The notes under the pieces: generated by a model
Told to the model about the DNA's origin: nothing
The model's input: only the letters and a program-made list of their open reading frames with translations
The model's database searches: none
Part shown: piece after piece, positions 52,217-60,961 of the stretch
How the letters are laid out: each line of letters opens with the position of its first letter
Numbering within the stretch: the first letter of the stretch is position 1
Position numbers and translations under genes: made by a program
Origin: Bacteroides intestinalis
GTDB lineage: Bacteria; Bacteroidota; Bacteroidia; Bacteroidales; Bacteroidaceae
NCBI RefSeq assembly: GCF_003464595.1
Contig: NZ_QRZF01000009.1
Coordinates: forward strand, 62,001 to 126,000
Direction: 5' to 3'
Length of the DNA stretch: 64,000 bases

Positions 52217-52882
52217 ATGGAAAGAAAAATAGGTGATATAAAAGACAAGAAGTTAAAAGCTGAAAATATCACACTGGCAGCAATATATAACATATTGTTC
52301 ACCAATGACATAGTTTGTTCCTTAATTGTAGAAATGTTAAGTGAATTACGTAAATCAAGGCTTTGTCGTTTCCGCGTAAAGCAGCAAGGAAATAAACTGG
52401 AACAGTTGATGCTTCAATATGAAAAGAAAATCAATAAAATAGCTGGACACCGGGCTTTTTTCATGGCTGATGCTAACCAGTATATTGCAGATGAAGTACA
52501 ACCTGATCTGCTTAAAATGGAATACTCCATTAAACTGGAATTTGACAAATGCCGGATTGAAAACAGTGCCTTACTTGCCAAAGTAGAACTTACAAGATGT
52601 ATGGCAGAGCTTGCTTGTCTATCCCTTGACAAACGGATAGAAGAAGTCCGTCCATACAACAAAGAAGTAACCGGAATAACATATCTCCGGCTCACTGACA
52701 CACTTAAAGTATTGGACGAACTTTCTGATATTTTATATAAGGGAGGGTATTGTGACCTCAATCAAAGTGATAATTGCAAAAGGGGGATGGCTATCATACA
52801 ACGAAAACTTACTGATTGTGATATTATCAGCCGCGCAATCAATGAGTCAGACAAGTTAAATCCGGCTGGGGATGATGAATAA
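52217..52882 (+). CDS. Phage protein of unknown function
   Basis: A 221-residue, largely helical and charged protein (IKDKKLKAENITLAAIYNIL, RCMAELACLSLDKRIEEVR). It has scattered cysteines but no metal cluster. It is expressed from its own promoter and followed by two small genes. No family recognised. Confidence 0.6.
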   Translation: MERKIGDIKDKKLKAENITLAAIYNILFTNDIVCSLIVEMLSELRKSRLCRFRVKQQGNKLEQLMLQYEKKINKIAGHRAFFMADANQYIADEVQPDLLKMEYSIKLEFDKCRIENSALLAKVELTRCMAELACLSLDKRIEEVRPYNKEVTGITYLRLTDTLKVLDELSDILYKGGYCDLNQSDNCKRGMAIIQRKLTDCDIISRAINESDKLNPAGDDE

Positions 52883-52884
52883 AA

Positions 52885-53061
52885 ATGGCAAAATATCGTA
52901 TAGGAATATCCGAGAATCTATTAGGAGACAAACGCTATCAGTGTCAGATTAAAAGATTTGGCATTTGGTGGAATGATGAAAGTTTCAGCACTAAAGAAAG
53001 AATGTTAGATTATGCCCGTAAACTTGAAAAGGCCGGGCATATAGTGTTTAACTATTTATAA
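52885..53061 (+). CDS. Small phage protein
   Basis: A 58-residue protein from ATG 52885 (MAKYRIGISENLLGDKRYQC). RFGIWWNDESFSTKERMLDY is a compact aromatic-rich middle. It is 2 bp after the preceding gene and 7 bp before the SSB-like gene. Unknown function. Confidence 0.6.
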   Translation: MAKYRIGISENLLGDKRYQCQIKRFGIWWNDESFSTKERMLDYARKLEKAGHIVFNYL

Positions 53062-53068
53062 GCGAACA

Positions 53069-53470
53069 ATGAAATTAGAAGGAAAAATTATTGTGGCACA
53101 ACCGATACAATCGGGTGTCTCAAAAAATGGTAACAACTGGCAAAGACAAGATTTCGTTTTGGAAATTCCCGGCCAATACCCTAAAAAAGTCGCTTTTTCA
53201 GTAATGAATAGCAATATTCAGAATTTTGGATTAGCAGTCGGGCAAGACGTTGATATTGAAATAGATATTAATGCGAATGAATGGCAAGGAAAATGGTTTA
53301 ACTCCATTACTTGCTGGAAAGCAACACTCCGTAATCCAGGACAGCCTACCGCAGCGCAACAGCCCCAAACTTATTATCAGGGGGCATCATCCACCGCGGC
53401 ACCCGTACAAACTGCCATACCTCAACCGCCAGTGGATTTTGGGGAACAAAAAGACGATTTGCCTTTCTAA
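53069..53470 (+). CDS. SSB-like OB-fold protein (DUF3127)
   Basis: A 133-residue protein. The N-terminal OB-fold (about 1-88) is of DUF3127 type: MKLEGKIIVAQPIQSGVSKN, WQRQDFVLEIPGQYP and WFNSITCWKATLRN. A Pro/Gln/Ala-rich linker follows, and the acidic tip DDLPF closely matches the SSB C-terminal peptide that recruits repair proteins. It probably binds single-stranded phage DNA alongside RecT. It is the last gene of the early region. Confidence 0.82.
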   Translation: MKLEGKIIVAQPIQSGVSKNGNNWQRQDFVLEIPGQYPKKVAFSVMNSNIQNFGLAVGQDVDIEIDINANEWQGKWFNSITCWKATLRNPGQPTAAQQPQTYYQGASSTAAPVQTAIPQPPVDFGEQKDDLPF

Positions 53471-53479
53471 AGAAAAAGG

Positions 53480-53507
53480 AGAAGGGAGCATTTCGGCTCC
53501 CTTCTTA
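53480..53507. terminator. Bidirectional terminator between early and late regions
   Basis: AGAAGGGAGC pairs perfectly with GCTCCCTTCT around a 6-nt loop. An A run precedes it and TATTAATTA follows. It separates convergent transcription units. Confidence 0.88.
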
Positions 53508-53511
53508 TTAA

Positions 53512-54075
53512 TTAATGTTCCACCTTTACAATTTCATTATAAACGATTTTGCTTCGTGGGTTATGATTGACTATCGTTTGTTTATACCCCTTTGTCCCCC
53601 ATCTCCACCATAGGAACCTGTGTTTATATATCCGGCTTATCGCACTTGAAAGACTGTCTCTCACTTCATAAGTAAATGTGCTGTCAGGAATATTTGCATA
53701 AAAATCCACCCATTTATCTGAATAATTGAAACAGCTGTCTTTCAGAACAAATACAATACTGTCTTTAGTGACAACTTTTGTGGTTGTGATATATTCGACT
53801 TCTTTTGGACGCAGATTCAATTCTTTTATTAGTTTTGCATCCGCACTCCGCAGCTCTTTCAATTCTTCTATGTTAAGCCGTAAAACATGGTTTTCAACCA
53901 CATTTAGACTATCCCTAATCTTATATTCTTCAAGCCCAGTACAGAGACTTTTCATATTATCTGAAAGTCGGGCACTTTCCTTCTTCTCTTCCTGCCACAA
54001 CCGGTACATCAAAAAGGTTGCCGCAAGGAGTAACACAAAGATTACTCCTATACCTATCTTCAATCTCATAATCAA
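53512..54075 (-). CDS. Membrane-anchored spanin-like protein
   Basis: A 187-residue protein with an N-terminal membrane anchor (LKIGIGVIFVLLLAATFLMY) and a periplasmic coiled coil (about 30-90). A beta-rich end follows (DSTFTYEVRDSLSSAISRIY). The topology and the position beside holin and endolysin genes fit an inner-membrane spanin (Rz-like). No nested outer spanin is evident. It is the last gene of the late operon. Confidence 0.6.
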   Translation of the reverse strand: MIMRLKIGIGVIFVLLLAATFLMYRLWQEEKKESARLSDNMKSLCTGLEEYKIRDSLNVVENHVLRLNIEELKELRSADAKLIKELNLRPKEVEYITTTKVVTKDSIVFVLKDSCFNYSDKWVDFYANIPDSTFTYEVRDSLSSAISRIYKHRFLWWRWGTKGYKQTIVNHNPRSKIVYNEIVKVEH

Positions 54076-54779
54076 TCTGTATATACATTTTTACCAACTT
54101 CCGCAATAACTACCCATGCACCATTACAGAAACCATATATCTTACCGTCATTCTCCGGCATTTCAGGTATTGTATTAAGTTTTGTTTCATTGGCAGTGGC
54201 TTTGCTAAGAGCTGTTTGAGCTGTACTTTTTGCAGCATCAGCCGTTGTTTGTGCGGTCACGGCCTTTCCATCAGTAACAGCCAACATTCCAGTCAGAGTT
54301 TTTTCATTGGTTACTCCTGCAAGGAAGGTTTCAATTTCATTGAAGGTGTCAATGGCCGTAGTCGCATCAACAGTACCAACCAATTCATCCAAAGCGGTCT
54401 TCACCGCATTTATGGACTGTTCCAGTTGGGACTCTGCCAGTTGAGCACGTCCGCTTTCTGCTAAAATATCCGATTTGCTCGCACTGCTGCTACCATCAGA
54501 ACTTTCCAAAAATGAAGATGAAATAGGAAGTTCATTACATCCTACCATAACATATTGTCCGGCTATCAACCCGTCGACATTCATATCACAGAACTCTCCA
54601 ACCCCAAGTGCTGTTTTGTAAGGTACATAATCCTTTCCATTAGAACTTTTGTACACAACAACTCTGTTGTTTGCTGCATCTCCAAAATTGATGCTAATAG
54701 CAAATTTCCCAGTAGATAACTGTATAGGTTGGCTTTCGTACCAATCCTCTTCTTTAAGAGTAAAATTCAAGTTTGCCAT
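54072..54779 (-). CDS. Phage tail-fibre-associated protein
   Basis: A 235-residue protein. The N-terminal beta part (QPIQLSTGKFAISINFGDAA) leads to an Ala/Thr-rich helical region with repeats (AQTTADAAKSTAQTALSKAT), typical of trimeric fibre stems. The end is KIYGFCNGAWVVIAEV. It overlaps the spanin-like gene by 4 nt. A virion fibre or fibre adaptor is likely. Confidence 0.6.
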   Translation of the reverse strand: MANLNFTLKEEDWYESQPIQLSTGKFAISINFGDAANNRVVVYKSSNGKDYVPYKTALGVGEFCDMNVDGLIAGQYVMVGCNELPISSSFLESSDGSSSASKSDILAESGRAQLAESQLEQSINAVKTALDELVGTVDATTAIDTFNEIETFLAGVTNEKTLTGMLAVTDGKAVTAQTTADAAKSTAQTALSKATANETKLNTIPEMPENDGKIYGFCNGAWVVIAEVGKNVYTD

Positions 54780-54807
54780 ATCTTCTATGTGTTTATATGT
54801 TTGTTTC

Positions 54808-55224
54808 CTATATCAACTCCCAACCTTTCCTTACCTCATCCATGTTTGCAGGAACACCATTCTCAACATAACTCATTGCAGCCACCACCGCAATAAGTTG
54901 TTCCCGGTTGTTTCTGTTCAGAATTGTATGACGAGATATGCCTGAACGCTTTTCGACTGTGGCAATATACACTTCAGTATTGTTCTCACATGGCGGTGCC
55001 CATCGCATAATAACATCTTCAAGTTCATTGGCCGTGCCGTCTTTGTCAGTATCATACTTATTAAGAATATAAGTTTGAAGAGTTTTAAAAGCAGCACGAT
55101 AACCGTATGCCATAGTTTTAAACTGAAAGAAACTTTTATCTGTCTGTGTTGCAGACAACCCCTGCCATTTCGTATTATTTCTCCGTATATTTAACGGATT
55201 ATTATTCCGTAGTCCCCGTGTCAT
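54808..55224 (-). CDS. Endolysin-like peptidoglycan hydrolase
   Basis: A protein of about 138 residues from the ATG at 55224 (MTRGLRNNNPLNIRRNNTKW). RGLRNNNPLNIR is the hallmark of a Bacteroidetes phage lysozyme-like family; KTMAYGYRAAFKTLQTYI and MRWAPPCENNTEVYIATV continue the domain. It lies beside the holin-like gene. A start 30 nt upstream adds a basic decapeptide and is possible. The role in lysis is inferred from neighbours. Confidence 0.8.
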   Translation of the reverse strand: MTRGLRNNNPLNIRRNNTKWQGLSATQTDKSFFQFKTMAYGYRAAFKTLQTYILNKYDTDKDGTANELEDVIMRWAPPCENNTEVYIATVEKRSGISRHTILNRNNREQLIAVVAAMSYVENGVPANMDEVRKGWELI

Positions 55225-55669
55225 TTTTATCCTCCTTTTCTTTTTGTGTTTCAAACAATATTTGTGCGGCCAGTCGTGCTATATCGTCCTTATTCTCAAT
55301 GATTATACTCATGGTCTTTTCCGCTTTCCGAAGCTCGGCCTTTTCCCATGATTTCTCACGTACCGATTTGAACTCACAGAAAACGCAATAAACCGCCCAT
55401 AACATAGCGAATACTGGAAATGGAATGACGATGCAACATATAAGGTCAATCATAACCAGTGTCAGAAACGGATTAAAATATTTCTTCGCTTTTGTCGCTG
55501 TCATTTTGTACTTCTTCGAGGTACGAAGTTCCCCACGCTGTTTGGCCTTCTGAATCCCCGAAATAAAATCTATCCCTATTGCGATTATGATAGCTGTCAT
55601 ACTTACCGCTATCAAAACCAAATGTAAAAACAAATGGTCGTGAATGAATGTTTCAATAATGTCGTTCAT
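55202..55669 (-). CDS. Holin-like membrane protein
   Basis: A 155-residue protein with a first hydrophobic span (LFLHLVLIAVSMTAIIIAIG) and a second cluster (FLTLVMIDLICCIVIPFPVF and AMLWAVYCVF). A charged cytoplasmic helix ends it. The basic central segment (KAKQRGELRTSKKYKMTATK) is typical of Bacteroidetes phage holins. It overlaps the endolysin start and is likely the lysis timer. Confidence 0.75.
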   Translation of the reverse strand: MNDIIETFIHDHLFLHLVLIAVSMTAIIIAIGIDFISGIQKAKQRGELRTSKKYKMTATKAKKYFNPFLTLVMIDLICCIVIPFPVFAMLWAVYCVFCEFKSVREKSWEKAELRKAEKTMSIIIENKDDIARLAAQILFETQKEKEDKNDTGTTE

Positions 55670-55696
55670 ATCCTTTTGTGTTTGCGTTTATTATTT

Positions 55697-55972
55697 TTAT
55701 TCCAATAGTAATTTGTTGATAGCATCAATAAAGGCTGGGGAACATAAACTTGCGTATTCCTTAATCATATTACACTCTTCATCGTTATACTCAATTTCTC
55801 CATTGGAGTTGAATATTTTAAATGCGAGGGCATGAGCCTCTATTCCCCTGCCAAGTTGATAAATGATATTGGCAAAATCCTTCTTGTAGTTCTCAACGGA
55901 ACATCTCGTCTTATCAATATCAACAAATATCTCAATTCTTTCAAAATTTATCCTTTTCATAATCACTTCCAA
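55697..55972 (-). CDS. Small phage late protein
   Basis: A 91-residue protein (MKRINFERIEIFVDIDKTRC from the second Met), mixed alpha/beta, with no known motif. It overlaps the tail-fibre gene by 10 nt and precedes the holin. Unknown function. Confidence 0.55.
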   Translation of the reverse strand: MEVIMKRINFERIEIFVDIDKTRCSVENYKKDFANIIYQLGRGIEAHALAFKIFNSNGEIEYNDEECNMIKEYASLCSPAFIDAINKLLLE

Positions 55973-57138
55973 TCATTATCATTTGAAGCACCGAACATCA
56001 GTCCTCTTCCCAACCAGTCAGAGTTCGGTGACGGATACATAAAATTCACCAACTGCATACAATGGTGCATGGAACCGCCATTCAATGTTTGCTTTGTTCC
56101 ATTCGCATATATCTGAACATTATTATAATTGTCATTTGCATTAACCACGAATATCCTTTGGGTGACGGCAAGACTCAAAAGATAACGGTAGGTTACATTC
56201 GATGTTATTCTAAATATAACCGTATCAACTGGAAAACCCGAAGTTTCACCGTTATAATCGTATCTTGGCGAATAGCAAGGAACTGTATAATAAGTTTCGT
56301 TAGCAGAGGAAGTCCCGGAAGTCAAAGGTATATAAGTACCGGTTTTATCAGCACCTTTTGTGTACACATAGGCATAGGAGCCGTAAACTACCATAATGCT
56401 TCTTTCCCTTGCGCCAAACACGCCTCTACACCATAAGTCAGAAGTGTAGAAACGTAATGACCGGTTATCCTTAGTACCTTGATGATACATATCACCATCA
56501 AACCACATTCTTCCATCACTTCCAAAGCTGATTCCTCCAACCGCATCACCAGCAGCATTCACGCAATTCAACCTTGTAAAAGAGCCTGATACACCTTTCA
56601 ATGTACCTTCAAAAGTGCTGTCACCTGAAATAACCGCACCAGCCGCATAGAGTTTCCCTGCTATACTCACCTTATATGGCGCATCAGTCGGTGTTGTAGC
56701 TCCAACCCATAACGGATAGTCACCACCAACAAGACCTGCTGCAACCGTTTTATTATCGCCCTTCATTATCAAAAGCTGATTACCCTGCATGAACCGTAGA
56801 ATAGCATTTTGAGCCATGATAAGCGGAGTGTACACTGGCACCAAAGAATTAAACTTCTGCCAATAAGTTGTATTTGTCACCGGAATGGAATCACTGGACG
56901 TATGAGTTTTCAGACATTTATACGCATTAAACGTATTAGCACCGGTAGTCACAATTGCAATATCCAAGTACCGGGTACCGGAAGTCAAAGCCTCGTCATT
57001 GCGATACTCTATGCCTTTAGCCCATTCGGATTGTCGGAGAATACAGCCTTGCAGCCCGTTTTTCCCCGGTTCCCCATTAGTACCGTCAATTCCATTTTTG
57101 GCCTTTCTTCGTATTAATATATGCCCTTGCGCCTCCAT
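55963..57138 (-). CDS. Tail-fibre protein with short collagen-like segment
   Basis: A 391-residue protein. The N-terminus has a short collagen-like stretch (GIDGTNGEPGKNGLQG), then a carbohydrate-binding-like segment (FNAYKCLKTHTSSDSIPVTN, TTYWQKF) common in phage fibres. FMQGNQLLIMKGDNKTVAAG and repeated beta stretches follow. It probably trimerises and contacts the cell surface. It lies downstream of the DGR. Confidence 0.75.
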   Translation of the reverse strand: MEAQGHILIRRKAKNGIDGTNGEPGKNGLQGCILRQSEWAKGIEYRNDEALTSGTRYLDIAIVTTGANTFNAYKCLKTHTSSDSIPVTNTTYWQKFNSLVPVYTPLIMAQNAILRFMQGNQLLIMKGDNKTVAAGLVGGDYPLWVGATTPTDAPYKVSIAGKLYAAGAVISGDSTFEGTLKGVSGSFTRLNCVNAAGDAVGGISFGSDGRMWFDGDMYHQGTKDNRSLRFYTSDLWCRGVFGARERSIMVVYGSYAYVYTKGADKTGTYIPLTSGTSSANETYYTVPCYSPRYDYNGETSGFPVDTVIFRITSNVTYRYLLSLAVTQRIFVVNANDNYNNVQIYANGTKQTLNGGSMHHCMQLVNFMYPSPNSDWLGRGLMFGASNDNDWK

Positions 57139-57144
57139 ACCGGA

Positions 57145-57540
57145 TTACTTCAATTTTGCTAATACTTCTTTTGCGATCTCCTTAGCCTTGATACGATAAC
57201 TCTGATAATCAGTGTATTCTTTCAGATATTCGGCACGCTTACCTTCGTCAAGTTCCGAAGCCATATCACGTGCCATTTCCAAGTTGGCGAAAATGGCATC
57301 ACGTTTATTCGCATCATAACGTTCCATGATAATGGCACTTACAATACTGTCATAATCATGTTCCCCTTCAACATCCACGTTTTCACAGACATACTGGTCT
57401 TCAACCACCACATCTTCCGAACCGGCCTTTTGAACAGCTTCTCTTCTCTCAAAGTCGAAGTAAATGCGTAGCAACGCACCTTCAACTACAAATTCAATAC
57501 CAGTCGGCAGTTCTCCTACAAGAGTTCCATAACTTTTCAT
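57145..57540 (-). CDS. Phage late protein of unknown function
   Basis: A 131-residue acidic protein. The beta-rich N-terminal half (GTLVGELPTGIEFVVEGALL) is followed by a helical C-terminal half (DYQSYRIKAKEIAKEVLAKL). It lies between the RT and a tail fibre. It could be a fibre chaperone; it does not look like the DGR accessory protein Avd. Confidence 0.55.
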   Translation of the reverse strand: MKSYGTLVGELPTGIEFVVEGALLRIYFDFERREAVQKAGSEDVVVEDQYVCENVDVEGEHDYDSIVSAIIMERYDANKRDAIFANLEMARDMASELDEGKRAEYLKEYTDYQSYRIKAKEIAKEVLAKLK

Positions 57541-57555
57541 AAATTACCTCCATTT

Positions 57556-59105
57556 TTATAATTTTTCTTCAAAATAATAAGCACTCTTCCCGTCACCTAA
57601 CGAACGCCGCTTGACAATCACATTTTCCACTGGAAAAATCTTCTGACCGTTATTCTCCGCTTCGCGAGCCTGATCCAACACATCTTTCAGATTGTAACAG
57701 TTCGTTATGAATTTGCTACGTTGTCCGTTCTGTTCAAAAAGAACACAATATCTACCTTCACCTTGCTTTGTCTTCACATTCGTTTCAAAGTCCACCACTG
57801 TTATAGGGACATTGAGAATATCCATCAATCTTGTCTCTTTTACATCGAAGAACTTCTTTCCGTCCTTTGTTCTACCACTCTGTTTGATACCTTTATCTGC
57901 AAAACTCATATCATTATTTGTTACTGTTCTCCATAAATTCTTACAATCTCCCCACTTACACCAGCCCCAGTATGAAGCTCGTATCTCGCGGTTACGTTTC
58001 CGGCTTTTTATTCGTTTCACCTTTCGGGCAAAGTTCTTTTTCATATTTTTACGCATCCGAACATTATCTTTCGTGAAGCAATAGCCCAAAAAGTTAATCC
58101 TTCTTCCTCTTACTACGTTTTCGCTTTCTATGCTTTTTGTTCCCATTTTTTGTTTCTGTTCCTATCGGAGCAATACAACTGTTTGCTTTAACTACCAACC
58201 CAACTTTTGCACTTTCCCGTTCATACGCACGAATAAGAAACAACGCTTCGGCCTTAGAACGAGCCAGCATAACATTATCATCGCAATATCTATGCAGGCA
58301 TTTGACACGATATTTCTCCTTCATTGTATGATCTATCCGGCTTGCCGCAAAATTCCCGATAGGTTGGCTTGTAAATGCTCCAATCGGAACACCTCTTCTT
58401 CCGTTCAACTTCATTCTCCAATACGTCAACTAACTCTGTTCCGCTGTCATACGATAAAACAGCTATCTCGATCAATTTAATAAATCGTTCATCTTTGAAT
58501 TTCCTTCTCAATGCAGCAACAATAAGCTCATGAAGAATACTTTGATAGAACTTTTTGAAATCAGTCTTTACGAACCATTTGTATTCCGGATACCGGTGAA
58601 GAAAACGTTTCATTCTCCTTACTCCAAAATGTAATCCCTTTCCCTTGATACACGCACTTGTATCATAAATCAAATTTCTATAAACATCTTCTTCAATCAC
58701 CCTCATAATTGCATGGTGCAATATACGCCACGGGAAATATTTCTGTTTGACAATATCTCGAACCTTTCCTGCATCACTTTTTACTCTCATTACGCTATAA
58801 TCCGGTGCCGGAAAATCCAATGTCAGGATCATCAACTGCAAAGCTCGGAGGTCTTCTTCCGGGTGTAGATTATGCCGCCTGATAAAGCGGTTTTTCTTAA
58901 CCTTCCCATCTTGTGCTTCTTTGTCCGCTTCACGTAAATTATTTATCTCTGCTATACGTTCAAGAATATACCCGGCTCTTTTAGATTTCTTTCCACCGTT
59001 TGCTTCTATCCGTTTATTGTCAGCCTCTATCCTTTCCGCTATAATTCTATCAATTTCATTATGCGATAGACTCTTCCAATCAATATCACTTCTTCCAATA
59101 TTCAC
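57556..59105 (-). CDS. DGR reverse transcriptase in three frames (two apparent +1 shifts) with C-terminal extension
   Basis: Frame one (59105 to about 58400) carries the N-terminal RT: KVRDIVKQKYFPWRILHHAI, YDTSACIKGKGLHFGVRRMK and the first catalytic Asp in WFVKTDFKKFYQSI. Frame two (about 58410-58100) carries the DGR-typical VPIGAFTSQPIGNF and the catalytic RYCDDNVML. Frame three (about 58146-57556) carries RRINFLGYCFTKDNVRMRKN and ASYWGWCKWGDCKNL. Each join needs the ribosome to skip one base: near GGAAGAAGAGGTG (about 58410) and near an A6 run (about 58147). About 110 extra residues after the RT core (KTKQGEGRYCVLFEQNGQRS, FPVENVIVKRRSLGDGKSA) look like an OB-type domain. Confidence 0.85.
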
Positions 59106-59390
59106 TGCTGCTTTGTTTTAAAATTTACACCATACTTCCAATTTTGTCTTGTTCAGACTATTTTAATTATTCCGATAACTGCAAGCTGTTTTTACTTGCT
59201 TGAATAATTCGCCCGGAGCTTTCGAGAACCAACCTACTAACACCGCTTGTTGCCTTTCGCAAATTGGGCAACCTTTCCGCATTCTTGATTTTCTGACATC
59301 GTAACCAATTGATTACTACGTTGCAACGATATAAATCCTGCAAGGTCATGGCTCGGAGAACTCGCAGATTACTCTACGATAAATAAGTAT

Positions 59391-59498
59391 GGCGAGAGCC
59401 GATATTCGCATTCGAGTTCGACCAATCGTTATTCGAGTTCGCATAAGCGAGGCCGCAATTCGCACCGTTATTCGCATTACCGCCCCAAAGAACCAGCT
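59391..59498 (-). repeat. DGR template repeat (TR)
   Basis: This 108-nt segment is rich in AAT/AAC codons when read on the minus strand (24 adenines). It lies between the target gene and the RT gene. It matches variable repeat 1 at 98 positions and variable repeat 2 at 100. Both ends are shared with the VRs. The bases after the shared ggctctcgcc end differ (CAT in TR, CTT in both VRs), as expected for IMH*/IMH. Confidence 0.93.
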
Positions 59499-59516
59499 CT
59501 TGTTCCCCTCTGCCAA

Positions 59517-59577
59517 CCGTCCACGCCTTTCGGCTTTCGTCCCGTTATCCGTTGCCGTAAAACGAGAAGGTGGACGG
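59517..59577 (-). ncRNA. Structured 5' part of the TR RNA
   Basis: Upstream of TR on the minus strand, CCGTCCAC pairs with GTGGACGG (8 bp) around 45 nt. That loop contains GCC-GAAA-GGC, a GNRA-type hairpin. DGR template RNAs need flanking structure, and this is a good candidate. The spacer between TR and the RT start (59106-59390) also contains the palindrome CGTTGCAACG. A 60-codon minus-strand frame there (59349-59167) is unsupported. Confidence 0.5.
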
Positions 59578-59621
59578 GTTTTAATTAATTGAAATTCAAA
59601 GAACTAATATTTCAAAATCTA

Positions 59622-60941
59622 TTATGCAGCCATCAAAGATGCACCGCTAACAAATGTTAAATTCCCAAAATACGCAAGGCGAGAGCCGACCGACGCATAC
59701 GAGTTCGACCAATCGTTCCTCGAGTCCGCATAAGCGAGGCCGCAACCCGCACCGTTATTCGCATTACCGCCCCAAAGAACCAGCTGCCCAGTAGTGTTTG
59801 CCCATGAATAATCAGCCCAATAAGAAGTGCTGTTTCCACCAATCTTTTTCGGGAAAATATCAAAATGCTCCCCAAGAATTATTTCCTGCACTTGACCGGA
59901 AGCTGTCTGACGGGTAGCTTGTCTGTATTCACCATTTGGATGCGCAGCTAATTCAGCAGTAGTCGGTAAACGGTTTCCTTTGTAAATGAAAATTTCCGTT
60001 CCACTTTGAGCACTATTGTTGGAACTACCGCAAAATACTCCTTGCAGAAATTCCCACTGCCACCCATAAGGATCTTCTATACCCATCATGTTCACCCGTG
60101 AACAATCCACTCCAGTATTACTTCCATTCACCACAGAAATAGCTATTTTGCCCCAATTGTCACCGAGACTCTTTGTTGCGCCAGTTTGCAATGCTGCCGC
60201 AGCAGCCCACAAGTCTTTACTGGAGCTACCACCCACACCATAACCAAGTTTGGCTTGAATATTGGTATCTCCGTACTGGGACAGCCCCAACATCATAATA
60301 AGCTTTCTCTGATCGTAATCGGTCAGTCCCCATTCCTTACCGTTCACTTGTGCAGCATTCCAAAATGCGTTGATTGTCTTGCTGCCTGCCGGTGCAACTC
60401 CTGAACGTGAAACAAGTGCGCTACCTGACATGGAGCCTTTGTATGCACCGATACAGTTATACATTCCACCATTTGCCCCACCAATAAACTCACCGCCAAT
60501 AGGTAGCATCGAGAGCCATAAGACTGGTACACCACTTACACTGTCAGTCTGTACACGATAATACAAACGTGGCCCTATCCACATCACATGCCCTTTGGTT
60601 TCATCCACCGCAGTACCATCAGCAAACACCGCACTATTGGTAGGGGACATTTTAGCAGCCCTTCCATCATTCGTTACGAGATAACGGCCACAATACAACT
60701 TGTATTCTGTCCATGCGGCTGTATTACCTATCACACCATAGTTCGTGCTACTTTGGGTTGATTGTTTGATTGGAATCCCCCAAGCCACCTGCCTCAACAT
60801 TTGTTCGTCACCATTATTAATAGCATTCATGAAGTTTTCCACGGTAATGCGTCTGACACTACCACCAACTTCCACCAATACTGTATTGGAACGCAGAATG
60901 GAGGTCACCAATGTTTCATTTCCTAATCCTTTAGTTGCCAT
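59622..60941 (-). CDS. Tail protein with C-terminal lectin-like domain, main DGR target
   Basis: A 439-residue protein. The N-terminal 60 residues look like a virion-attachment part (RSNTVLVEVGGSVRRITVEN). The centre holds MLPIGGEFIGGANGGMYNCI and DPYGWQWEFLQGVFCGSSNN, typical of formylglycine-enzyme/C-type-lectin folds. The end QLVLWGGNANNGAGCGLAYA to ASVGSRLAYFGNLTF holds the variable repeat. It is probably the receptor-binding protein. It lies directly upstream of TR and RT, the standard DGR order. Confidence 0.88.
   Translation of the reverse strand: MATKGLGNETLVTSILRSNTVLVEVGGSVRRITVENFMNAINNGDEQMLRQVAWGIPIKQSTQSSTNYGVIGNTAAWTEYKLYCGRYLVTNDGRAAKMSPTNSAVFADGTAVDETKGHVMWIGPRLYYRVQTDSVSGVPVLWLSMLPIGGEFIGGANGGMYNCIGAYKGSMSGSALVSRSGVAPAGSKTINAFWNAAQVNGKEWGLTDYDQRKLIMMLGLSQYGDTNIQAKLGYGVGGSSSKDLWAAAAALQTGATKSLGDNWGKIAISVVNGSNTGVDCSRVNMMGIEDPYGWQWEFLQGVFCGSSNNSAQSGTEIFIYKGNRLPTTAELAAHPNGEYRQATRQTASGQVQEIILGEHFDIFPKKIGGNSTSYWADYSWANTTGQLVLWGGNANNGAGCGLAYADSRNDWSNSYASVGSRLAYFGNLTFVSGASLMAA
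59678..59785 (-). repeat. DGR variable repeat 1 (VR1)
   Basis: It differs from TR at offsets 39, 40, 60, 67, 68, 87, 93, 94, 95 and 96. Eight are at template adenines. Offsets 68 and 95 are T-to-G changes in the third base of AAT codons. The codon results are N to G, D, R, Y and S, and I to V. Confidence 0.93.
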
Positions 60942-60961
60942 AATATTATTTTGTTTTTATG

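Noticed and set aside
59167..59349. 60-codon minus-strand frame between TR and RT, considered as a DGR accessory protein
   Set aside because: Too short for Avd, not a four-helix bundle by eye, and it sits in the spacer that belongs to the template RNA.
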